DNA of 64,000 nt from Brassica napus (taxonomy: Eukaryota > Streptophyta > Magnoliopsida > Brassicales > Brassicaceae). How positions within the stretch are numbered: the stretch's first letter is position 1; every line of letters starts with the position of its first letter. This document shows, in pieces, positions 1 to 9,651 of the stretch. The notes under the pieces are model-generated. The model was not told the origin of the DNA. It saw only the letters and a list, made by a program, of their open reading frames with translations, and ran no database searches. The stretch is from contig NC_063448.1 of assembly GCF_020379485.1 (NCBI RefSeq), forward strand, positions 7,959,726 through 8,023,725. Reading direction: 5' to 3'. The position numbers and the translations under genes were made by a program.

Positions 1-51
1 TCTGCTTTGGTTCCTGACAAGTGTGTCTTCTCCGAGAAGGTTCTCGTATAA
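1..51 (+). CDS. Possible 3' end of an upstream gene (partial)
   Basis: Frame 1 of the first 51 bases is open and reads SALVPDKCVFSEKVLV followed by TAA. Its composition looks coding, unlike the AT-rich DNA that follows, so it may be the last codons of a gene that starts outside the window. Sixteen residues are too few to name it. The only support is the open frame and base composition. Confidence 0.3.
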   Translation, partial: SALVPDKCVFSEKVLV

Positions 52-814
52 AGATCCAAATTATTTTAATTGTGTTATGATATGGTTGGAGTTAATGGAA
101 GTACCCGCTTAAAGTCATGCGAGCTTTGAAGTTTCTACCAAACCAGTTCTTTGGATAGGAAGTTTCTTCAAATCCACAAACAAAATTTCCAGATTTGTTT
201 CCATCTGTAGATTGAAGATTAGTGCGCTCTTTTCCAATGGTCACTATCCTCATGACATCCCCTTCAATTATCTCAATAATTTTGTAGGTTTAAGTTTTAG
301 TATTCTATTTTTTGTTTGGTTCATATTCCTGTAATGTTTTCTGGTTCCAGAAGGATTATGATCTTTGTCGGCTTATGGTTCTGAAAGAAATGTGTATTTT
401 AATATCTTTCGTGTTTTTAAATCAACCTAATAGATGATAAAAAAAGTTACATGGACCTTAGTTAAATTATTTCGAATATTGTAACTAGAGTTGAAGGTTC
501 TATAATTTAATTTGTATTCCGCTAATTTTATATTTTATCTATAATTTAATTTGTATCACTTTTCAAGCGAATGTACATAAAAGATTCTCATTAACACGTT
601 ACTTGAAGCTTGAAGGTTCTTTATTACCTACATACACATTTTATTAATTTTGGCACACGGTAACGTTAGTTCCACGTCGATCATCTTATATAACTAACTT
701 TCCCATTCTTCGCGAATCCAATTAATAATCTCAAGATGCTAGACTTGGATTAATCAGTTAATTAACATATTATCTCCGTTAGATGTGGTTTCCGATTCAA
801 ACACCACTAATCTA
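52..814. other. AT-rich intergenic DNA, no gene seen
   Basis: Many stops lie in all frames and no splice-bordered coding blocks are visible. The first few hundred bases may be the 3' UTR of whatever gene ends at 51. I see no other feature. Confidence 0.5.
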
Positions 815-1055
815 CTCCTTTCGTTTCTTAAAAAATATCACTAGGACATATTTCACATTTAAAAAAAAACTGTATAATAGACTATTATATCATTATTTAT
901 TATATGATTAATTAAATAAAAATAATTTAAATAAAAACGTATTAGTTATACAAAATGATAAAACATAGATTTAATGCATAAAGTTACATTAAAAATATAG
1001 AATAATATTTTTTTGGAACATAAAATAAATTGAAAATGACACTATTAGACAGAAG
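815..1055. mobile_element. Degenerate Stowaway-like MITE
   Basis: The left end reads CTCCTTTCGTTTCTTA directly after TA. The right end, reverse complemented, reads CTTCTGTCTAATAGTGTC and is also followed by TA. CTCC(T/G)(T/C)CGTTTC ends with a TA target duplication are the hallmark of mariner-type Stowaway MITEs. The inside is AT-rich and non-coding, and the total of about 240 bp is normal for the family. The two ends match only partly, so this is an old copy. Confidence 0.45.
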
Positions 1056-1504
1056 TAAAAAGTACCATTTATACCGAATAAGTAGGCATGCGGTTTTGAT
1101 TAATGAATTAGTAAAGCAGACCATCGACAACGAGTACTAGATTAATTAACGACACTTATACCTTAGCTAATTAAGATCGATGGCAAATGCCAAATCCAAC
1201 GGCCATCACATCATTCAAATCCAAGATGTCCCCAATTAGTACACAATATCTCCATCATGAAAACCCAAAACCGCACATCGTTTCTACTAACCGATCGGTA
1301 CTCTCTCCCGAATTTCGTTACCTTGTCCTATCCGTTTTCTTGTTCAACGTAATTCACATACGTCTATAGAACGATGTTTACCTAAGAGCAAAAGAATTCA
1401 ACACAAACATGTAACTTTTCCTTTTTAATAAAGAACGTAACACTTACGTTTCTATAATAAATATTCACATGTTCTTCTCGAAAGTCGGAATCATCAAAAT
1501 ATTA

Positions 1505-1765
1505 CTCCCTCCGTTTTACAAAGAGTGTCACTTAGACATTTTTCACATATATTAAGTAACTCATTAAAATGCATTTATGTTTTCATTAATATCACATATC
1601 TAACCAATAGTATTTTAGATAAATCGAGTTATTTATAAAATCAATACATTTTGCAATTAATTTTGAGCTGAAAAATTGTATAAATTGCATTGGTATTGTA
1701 GAATGACACTCTTTGTAAAACAAGAAAAATGAGCTAAAGTGACACTTAATACGAAACAGATAGAG
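1505..1765. mobile_element. Stowaway-type MITE
   Basis: The left end starts CTCCCTCCGTTTTACAAAG and the reverse-complemented right end starts CTCTATCTGTTTCG. Both ends then carry the same AAGTGTCACTT-like block. TA flanks both ends (1503-1504 and 1766-1767), as expected for a mariner-type insertion. A second inverted block (ACAAAGAGTGTCA, with its complement near 1705) lies inside. The element is 261 bp, has no coding capacity, and sits about 245 bp upstream of the kelch F-box start codon, so it may add sequence to that promoter. Confidence 0.7.
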
Positions 1766-1897
1766 TATATAATTTACACAAATTGGAAATATTTTTAGGC
1801 AGTCTAGTGAATGTATTCAATTAACACAATAAAATAAAAGTTTCTAGTAACGAATTTAAATTTCACTTTCAGTTTATAGCTTCTAGAAGACTTATCT

Positions 1898-1905
1898 CTA
1901 TAAAG
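1898..1905 (+). promoter_or_regulatory. TATA box of the kelch F-box gene
   Basis: CTATAAAG lies 106 bp upstream of the start codon at 2011, in a pyrimidine-rich promoter context. A start site 25-35 bp downstream would leave an untranslated leader of about 80 bases. The call rests on motif and spacing only. Confidence 0.5.
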
Positions 1906-2010
1906 ATTAAAGCGGCAACACTCTTCTCTCTCACATCATCAATTACTTCTCAACCCTGAACTGAATCACAATATCATATTTCTCTTCAACGTTGAAATTT
2001 ATACGACAAT

Positions 2011-3087
2011 ATGGAGCTGATCCCTGATCTTCCCGAGCCCGTAGCCCGCGAGTGCCTCCTACGCTCCTCCTACCAGCAATTTCCTCTGATCTCCTCTGTT
2101 TCCAAACTCTGGCGGCGAGAGATCAGTCTCCCTGATTTTCTCCGACACCGTAAATCTTCAGGACACAGCCAGGAGCTTGTTGTCTTGTCCCAGGCTAGGA
2201 TCAAACCTGTTTCGGAACTCGGTTCGGGAAAAACCATCCCTACTCCCGTGTACCGGATCTCTGTTCTTGAACCAGAGTCCGGTTTATGGACCGAGCTGCC
2301 TCCGGTTCCCGGCAAATCCAACGGCTTGCCTCTGTTTTGTAGATTAGCTTCTGTCGGGACGGATCTTGTCGTGATCGGGGGGCTTGACCCGGCCACGTGG
2401 CGGACCTCTGATTCTGTCTTCATCTTCAGCTTCTTGACTTCCACGTGGCGTAACGGGACGAGCATGCCGGGTGGACCACGCTCCTTCTTCGCCTGCGCTT
2501 CTGATTCTGAACGGAACGTGTTCGTCGCCGGTGGACACGACGAAGACAAGAACGCGCTGACGTCAGCTCTCGTGTACGACGTGGCAGAAGACAGATGGGC
2601 TTTACTGCCAGACATGGGCCGTGAACGAGACGAATGCACGGCTATTTTCCACGCTGGCAAATTTCAGGTCATAGGTGGTTACACCACGGTGGAGCAAGGG
2701 CAGTTTAGTAAAATCGCCGAGTCACTCGACGTCGCGACACGGCGGTGGGGAGCAGAGACTAAAGATTTTCTCGCTCCGGGGATGACTACTTGGCCTCCGG
2801 TCTGTGCAGCCGGCGGAAACGGAGTGCTTTACGCTTGCTGCCGCCGTGATCTGATGGTGATGAATGGTGACACGTGGCAGAAAGTTGGGGATTTACCTGC
2901 TGACGTGTGTAATGTATCATACGTGGCGGTAAGGAGGTCTGGTAAGCTGGTCGTTATCGGTTCGGCTCGGTACGGTGAACCAAGCGTAGGGTACATTTGG
3001 CATACGAGTGATTCTCGCTGGGAGAAGCTGGAAACGTGTGAAAAATATGAAGGTCACGTTCAAGCTGGTTGTTTCTTGGAGATATAA
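2011..3087 (+). CDS. KFB01: Kelch-repeat F-box protein (KFB/KMD type, At1g15670-like)
   Basis: This is a single-exon, 358-residue protein. The N-terminus (residues 1-45, MELIPDLPEPVARECLLRSS) is the F-box that docks on the SKP1 part of an SCF ubiquitin ligase. Residues about 110-300 form kelch blades with the usual double-glycine motifs (VVIGGLDP, FVAGGHDE, QVIGGYTT) and spaced Trp residues. In Arabidopsis this subfamily (KMD/KFB) targets type-B response regulators of cytokinin signalling and phenylalanine ammonia-lyase for degradation. The start and length match the Arabidopsis protein (about 359 residues), and its position next to AVP1 is conserved. The coding region is clearly more GC-rich than its flanks. 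The family call is firm. Choosing the At1g15670 orthologue over paralogues rests on synteny. Confidence 0.93.
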   Translation: MELIPDLPEPVARECLLRSSYQQFPLISSVSKLWRREISLPDFLRHRKSSGHSQELVVLSQARIKPVSELGSGKTIPTPVYRISVLEPESGLWTELPPVPGKSNGLPLFCRLASVGTDLVVIGGLDPATWRTSDSVFIFSFLTSTWRNGTSMPGGPRSFFACASDSERNVFVAGGHDEDKNALTSALVYDVAEDRWALLPDMGRERDECTAIFHAGKFQVIGGYTTVEQGQFSKIAESLDVATRRWGAETKDFLAPGMTTWPPVCAAGGNGVLYACCRRDLMVMNGDTWQKVGDLPADVCNVSYVAVRRSGKLVVIGSARYGEPSVGYIWHTSDSRWEKLETCEKYEGHVQAGCFLEI

Positions 3088-5906
3088 CACGAGGATGCAA
3101 GATTGGTCGGTTGGTTTCTTTCGGTTCATGGAATCATGGTGTGACTGTACAAATATTCTATAGATATCCAAAAAAGGTTTATAAGCTTGAGTGTTAATTT
3201 GTTGTTGATTCATTTTATATTTTTGTGCTTCGTTTTGTTAATAACACAGATGAGTGTTCAATTTTCAAATCCAACAAAAAATGAGACATAACACGAGTAA
3301 CACGACAACGTTGAATCGTTGTACTTTTGTCCTTTGAAGCTTCATCTTTTGTGGATCAAAAGAATAAAGTTGGGCATCTGGGCCTATTTGGGCCACATTA
3401 AGTTATTATGCAAGTTTATAAATCTACCGTTAATCATTGTTGTGTGATGTTACCGAAATTAGCGGTAGATGAATTATATACTCTCTTTTTTTTTGTAACT
3501 GAGATGAAATACATCCTACCACGACCTCTTTCAATGCAGAGCGAGAAAAGACTGATAGCTACACTCCGAAGGTAAAGAAGCCACACAAGCGTAAGAATGT
3601 AAGATGGACATAAAACCTTCTCACTATCATGTGACCTTTCAGACAATTACGCTGAAGCTCACTCGCCTGTGTTCAAACTTTTTCCGAATTGATCTTTTTG
3701 TTAATAAGTCTGCTGTATTTACTGAAGCATGTATCCACTGTACTAGGTATAAACACACACAAAAGCACAAGAGAAATGACAAACGCGAAAGAAAAGAAAC
3801 TTGATTGTTACATTGCACAAGGTAGCTCTGATAAAGAAAGTGTAGAGGCTAGACAAACGCGAAAGAAAAGGAAAGACTGGTAGCTCTGGTGTAGATGATT
3901 TAGAGAATTTTCAAGAGCAAGCCAACATATGAAATCTCGTGTAGAGAGTTATGGCATCCATGTCTCCGTTGATGATTATCACACTTGTACTTAAGCCATT
4001 TTTTAAGAGCCTATAGCAGTTACACTTGCACTTTTCTGGATATTGTATACGATAAAACAACATATTTAATATTTTTATTATTATAAATAGTTTTATATAA
4101 AGAACCGATTCTCAAAAAATCATGGGTTCAAACTTCAAACGCACACAAAAGTGGACCTAATAATAATATCTAAAAGAGGTTGAACTCTTCGTCTTTATCT
4201 TTAAGTTTAGCTTTTTATGATTAGAAGGCTGTGTATGTCTGCTAAACAAGGGACTATATATGTTAAATGGTCCCAAACACCACTCGTTTTTACAATTTGT
4301 AGACTTCAAACTGATAAATTAGTAAGAGTCTGTCTGGGACGACCGATCTCCAAACTTGGTTGTTTACTTGTTTATGTGCTGTGTTGTGTTGTGTTGTACT
4401 GTATTTTCATGAACCAGGAGAATTTATAATATATATAAGAGAATGTCACCAAAGCCCAACCATTTGGGTTGAAGCCTAAAAGTAGTCAGATAGAGGCCCA
4501 CATAAAACGGTAACTAAGTGAAAGTGTAAAATAAACAATTAAAATGGTTGGCGGGCATTTCTGCAAAATGCTAACGAATCTCGAATATTCCAAATATTAT
4601 CTGTCACTTCCCTTTCTTTGATAAACAACGAAACAAAAGAAAAGAGGGTCACAGATTGGAGAGGTTACGTCAGAAAACAAGCTGTTACTAATCCAATTCT
4701 TAATAGGCAACTGTGTTTAAGCGTTACTTTAATTTTTTTAATCAACTCATAATCAAAGTTATTTGTTAAACAATTGAATTAGTTAATAATTGTGATTCTG
4801 TCAAGACGAGCGAGAAAACAAGTTACCGGGACTTGTGTCGGTGAGACTGAATCAGAGGAAGTGTTTAAAGAGAGTTATGGAACGTTGGATCAGAGGGACC
4901 CATACACCCCCCACCAATCCAAGAGTCGCGATCTATTTGAGGTGGTCATGGACCCCGACTTACCCGCAGGAATATTATGGGGACCGCTCCTTGACTCTTG
5001 CAAGGTCACTTGGTCTGGTGTACAATCCCAGAATCCCTCCCTTCCCTCTTCAATATAAAGCCATAACATACAAAACTATTATTTTAATACATGATTTTCC
5101 CAAGATTTGCTATCTCCCATTACGGATCAAACAATAAATTTTTAAATACCAATAAGTACCTGACACGATTCGATGGATGCTAAAATAATAAATTAAAGGA
5201 CCACAGGTTCGTAAAAATATAATTCACAGCAATAAACCAAAACAACTCAACACTTCACCTCTAAAGTCTAAACAATCCGTCACTCATTTTAATGGAATAA
5301 TAATAAAATACATTTCTATGGAAAAGCACTTCATCTGTATCAATTTCTTTTAATTCGCTGCAGTATTCATGTTTTGATGGAGTTTTCCACGATTTATAAT
5401 AAGATAGACTGATGATACGTATCACCATTCCATGGTATTGTGACTATTGTCAATGTAAACATAGAGATGTCACCTAAATTTGGTGAGCTTTGTTAGCCTT
5501 AATTTGAAAACATTATAATTACGACAGCGACGATAATCTCTAATCATATCATGAAAAGTTATGTTACCGTGTAAAATCATCCACTTCTTTTTTATTCAAT
5601 TATCGTTACTTTAATTAGTTGGGATTGGTTTGAATTCTACGTTTACATCTCACCACGAAGGATATATGCCATGTATGATTATATAATCTATAAATAATGG
5701 AAACTAAATCATGATTGATAGGCCGTAATGTCAGCCACATAACTATGCAAGATTTTATTACGTGGTAAATTTCTATATTATTATAGCAACCTGCAAGAGG
5801 GATGAAGATAAAGCATGAGTGGTCACTACTACCACTCACTCATACCATAAATATCTAATGCTAAGTTGCTAACAAATAATCTACATAATCGATTTTTTAA
5901 TCAAGA
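3088..5906. other. Intergenic region, no supported gene
   Basis: The 3' UTR of the kelch gene is followed by about 2.7 kb of AT-rich DNA. Open frames here (for example 4792-5058) are short, lack recognisable domains and have no splice context. I see no transposon ends until the inverted arm that starts at 5907. Confidence 0.5.
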
Positions 5907-6971
5907 GGGTTATTGGTAAGTGAATTCCCATGAACTTTGAAAATTTTGAGATTTCATTGTTATTTGTTCATGGATTTCAGAAATCTTAATAGAATTCATT
6001 GTTATTGGCTTAAGAATTTTCAAAATCCGTTCAAATCATTTGTTATTCAAAAAGTTTAGTTATTATTGATTCTTTAATTCTAAATAGTTTAGTTATTATT
6101 GATTTTTTAATACTAAAAAGTTTAGTTATTATTGATTTTTTAATTAGTTAGAAATAGAATTTTAATTAGTTATTATTGATTCTTTAATTAGTTAAAAAGT
6201 TTAGTTATTATTGATTCTCCCATCAAAAAGTTCAGTTATTATTGATTCTTTAATTAGTTAAAAAATTTAGTTATTATTGATTCTTTAATTCTAAAAAATT
6301 TAGTTATTATTGATTCTCCCATCAAAAAGTTTAGTTATTATTGATTCTTTAATTAGTTAAAAAGTTTAGTTATTATTGATTCTTTAATTCAAAAAAGTTT
6401 AGTTATTATTGATTATTTAATTAGTTAGAAATAGAATCAACAAATCTATTGTTAATGGGAGATGAATTCTATTCATTTTTATTCATGAGACTAAACTTTC
6501 AAAATATCACATGTATCCATGTGATTTTCAAAATCCATGTGATAAAAAACTAGAAAACAAAATAATTATTCTTACCAAATATCTATTGCACCTTAAATCC
6601 AAATTATATGTCTAAAATTATAATTCATTACATTTATATACTCTTACATTTTTAAAAATATAATTATTTTTATAAATATTATCATTTTTGAATATAAATA
6701 TTAATAATTACATTTATAAATATTAATAATTTTAAAATATTTTTTTATATAGTTTCAAAAAGCATTTTCGAATTTCAAAAAGAAAATTTGTTTTTTTTTT
6801 ATAAATATAACAAAATTATAGAATGTTCGAATTTGAAAACATATAATTCGAAACTTATATATCTATAGAGCAAGGGGGTAAATAGTCTTTTGCCTTTTTA
6901 ATTAAACATATTTAGATAATTTTCCTCTTTGAATGTTGTTTTGTGACAAAAACTTTAAAATGACTATTTAA
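5907..6971. repeat. Left inverted arm of the shell transposon
   Basis: Reverse-complement matches occur at 27378-27681 (outer part, to the block GATAAAAAACTAGAAAACAA) and at 20385-20838 (inner part, from AATAATTATTC to the block GTGACAAAAACTT near 6945). The two arms are easily aligned by eye, with scattered substitutions and small indels. The left arm is longer because of an internal tandem expansion. Confidence 0.8.
6050..6430. repeat. Tandem repeat, about 11 units of 30-36 bp
   Basis: Units share the core AGTTTAGTTATTATTGATTC and end in variable tails such as TTTAATTAGTT or TCCCATC. The right arm of the same transposon has a single equivalent unit (near 27515-27545), so the array arose inside the left arm after or during transposition. 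Confidence 0.85.
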
Positions 6972-7479
6972 GAAAAGAGCTTTTTGCGAAATTGACCTAA
7001 AACTCAAAGTCAAACACAAAAGTAACCTTTTTTTTCGAAATTAGTTTTGCCCTATTCACCCCACAAGTTCATATAATTCACGAAAATGCCATCAAATTTT
7101 TTTTTTCGAAAATGACATTTTTACTCTCTCACCCTCATCATCTTCAAGTAATTACAAGATTGTCATTGTCATCAATACCCCAACCACCATGAACAACCAA
7201 TTTAAAGCTCTTAATGCTCCCAAAATCGATTTACCCTTCTTCTTTCTCCATTCTTATGAACTAAACGCAACATCTCTCTCACATTCTCTCCACATTCAGC
7301 TAAAAAACCCCAAGATTTTGATTCTACATTTTTTATGGTTCATAGAGTCATAGAAGCTAACGATTCTGGATGGGTCACTTTCGTTTGAGATTATGTGTGC
7401 TTGGAGAAGCCTTATGTGTGCTAAGGAAGTTATCTCACCGATTTAAGGTATGAAATCGAGTTTTTTTCAGATCTGTTCG

Positions 7480-8097
7480 TCCAGACGACTTCCAGGTAAG
7501 TCGTCTGGCTGTAGACGACTTACCTGGAAGTCGTCTGGTCAATGCAGAGGTTATTTTTGCAATTGACTTTGAAATTTGTTTCCTGAGACGACTGAAATAT
7601 AAGTCGTCTGCTTTTGTTTGGTTACAAAAAAATCTCCAAGGAACCTAGACGATCATAGGTTAGTTTTGCATTTGACTGAATTTTGTCGGAATTTTGACTT
7701 TCCTAGATGACTTATTTTTCAGTCGTCTGGTGAAAAATTGAAATATCAATATTTTATTAAAACCCGACGACTTACATGTAAGTCGTCGTAGGTTAGTTTT
7801 GCCATTGAAAAAAAAATTTCAATATTTAATTATACCCAAACAACTTACAATTCAGTCGTCCGCCCGACGACTTACATGTAAGTCGTCCATGATTTTATTC
7901 TGAGATTCTAGTCAAACCTCGTAAATCCTGGACGACTTACATGTAAGTCGTCGGACGGACGACTGAATTGTAAGTCGTCTATATATAATTAAATATTGAA
8001 GTTTTATTTTTCAATTGCAAAACTAACCTATAACGACTTAATTGTAAGTCGTCGAATTTTAATAAAATATTGATATTTCAATTTTTCACCAGACGAC
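7480..8097. repeat. Cluster of palindromic GACGACTT...AAGTCGTC motifs
   Basis: The stretch carries many copies of a short inverted motif, GACGACTT separated by 4-8 bases from AAGTCGTC (for example around 7490-7540, 7765-7790, 7870-7890, 7930-7955). Related copies continue on the far side of the Athila insertion (16219-16460) and at 17330-18060 and 19580-19635, so the motif belongs to the interior of the shell transposon. It has no coding role that I can see. Confidence 0.75.
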
Positions 8098-9522
8098 TGA
8101 TATCTTGCATATTTACATTGTTTTATCCATTTATTCATGTGCATTTTCATCATATAGATTAGGATTTAGCCATGTCTAGGTTGCATTTTGCATACATATG
8201 TCTCTATTAGGTATTGGAGTACCACATGGAGTTCTTGTAGACATTTGAGTGCATTTGGAGCTTAAAGGAGGTGATTAGAGTGATCTTTGGACGAGCACTG
8301 CTTGGAGCGACTTCCCGGAGCGACTACATGAAGTCGCTGTGCATCACATCCCGGAGCGACCAGCCCAGAGCGACTATCTCAAGTCGCTCCAGCCAGAGCG
8401 ACCTACCGGAGCGACGCCATGAACTCGCTCGCCCTATACGCTTCGGAGCGACCTCCTAGAGCGACAAGGCGAAGTCGCTCCAGCTCCTAGAGCGACCTCA
8501 CCACAGCGACGTCTTCAGAGCGACACAGCCAGGTCGCTCGCGAGGAACGACCCGGGAGCGACCTCTCGCAGCGACGTGCCGAGGTCGCTCCACATCTATT
8601 TGTTTGGCGAATTCATGATTTCTCAAGGGCCTTTTGGTTATTTCATTATGCACGTTTTTACTTTTGAAAACCTATGTTTTAAGGATTTTTGGTAAGCCAC
8701 CAAAAAACAATCTCTTTTTCGAGAGAAGAACTAGTGAAAACTTCTTTTGATTCAGATTTGATTGCTCTCGTCTTGTGTTCTTGTTGATTTTTTTATCTAT
8801 TTCTCTACATGATTAATCTGAAATCCACCATGGGTTTAAGAGGAATCATGGAGATTAGTGAGTAATCACCTTTTTGAATTCATGGGTTAGGGAGATTAAG
8901 GGTGATTAGGTTAGTTCTAGGATGTTTTAGTGTAGATCATTCTTGTTCCTTGCTAGTAGAGTATTAATAATGCATCTTCTGAGTTGACCGCTCAAAAGTT
9001 GATCTTTAGGCATTTCCCACCCACAAGGTGTTTGATGAAATGCCTGAGACAACTCTCCTAAGCTTTTAACATACTTTACCAAAGACATTTGTTGTTAAAG
9101 GTGTTAAGATAGCCAATAGACTTGTTAGTAATGATTGCTTTCATATTATTCAACCAAAGACATTTGATGTTTGAGGTATGTTAGTAAATGAACATTCATC
9201 TAGACATGGAGTTTGTTTAAGATTGTGTCTAAGCTTAAGGTTGATAGTTTGATTGATCGTTTGCCATCCTTAGTTCGAAACTTGATCACCCAAGGTCCAA
9301 TCCCTATACCCATGAGTTCTCTTTTCCCTTAGTAAAGAAAGTCATTTCATTTATCATTAGTTTAGAAACCTCTTAAATCATTGGTTGCACTTAGATTAAG
9401 TGAGTACTTGCATTCTCAGTGCTTGAAATCCCTCAGAACTGGTTCGACAATCACTATAAACTGGTTCGACAATCACTATACTACAACATTTGTCTTAGGA
9501 GCCTTGAAAACTCCTAACATCA
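8098..9522 (+). repeat. 5' LTR of the Athila-like element
   Basis: The repeat is 1425 bp, begins TGATATC and ends ACATCA. Its middle (about 8290-8600) is GC-rich and packed with AGCGAC/GTCGCT motifs in both orientations. A 24-bp direct duplication (ACTGGTTCGACAATCACTAT) at about 9438-9480 is single in the 3' LTR. The remainder pairs with 13628-14368 and 15083-16218. Confidence 0.85.
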
Positions 9523-9525
9523 AAT

Positions 9526-9538
9526 TGGCGCCGTTGCC
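9526..9538 (+). promoter_or_regulatory. Primer-binding site of the Athila-like element
   Basis: TGGCGCCGTTGCC begins three bases after the 5' LTR. This sequence is typical of the Athila/Tat lineages, which prime from the 3' end of a plant tRNA (usually assigned to tRNA-Asp). Position and sequence agree. Confidence 0.75.
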
Positions 9539-9651
9539 AAATTCTGAGTAGATTTAAACATTGAGATTTAGTCACTTGCTTGAGACTAAGTCATTTTTAT
9601 TTTCTTTTCTTACTGATTCTCCTTTTTCACCTCCCTTTACTTTACAGGTGT

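Noticed and set aside
2070..2660. 196-codon antisense frame over the kelch F-box gene.
   Set aside because: Mirror of a GC-rich coding exon; the sense frame has clear F-box and kelch motifs.
4792..5058. 88-codon open frame in the kelch-Athila spacer.
   Set aside because: It opens at a non-ATG codon, overlaps another frame of equal length and has no domain; it looks like chance.
7870..7955. GACGACTT palindromes read as a CRISPR-like array.
   Set aside because: Spacers are irregular and related to each other, the DNA is a plant nuclear transposon, and no cas genes exist here.
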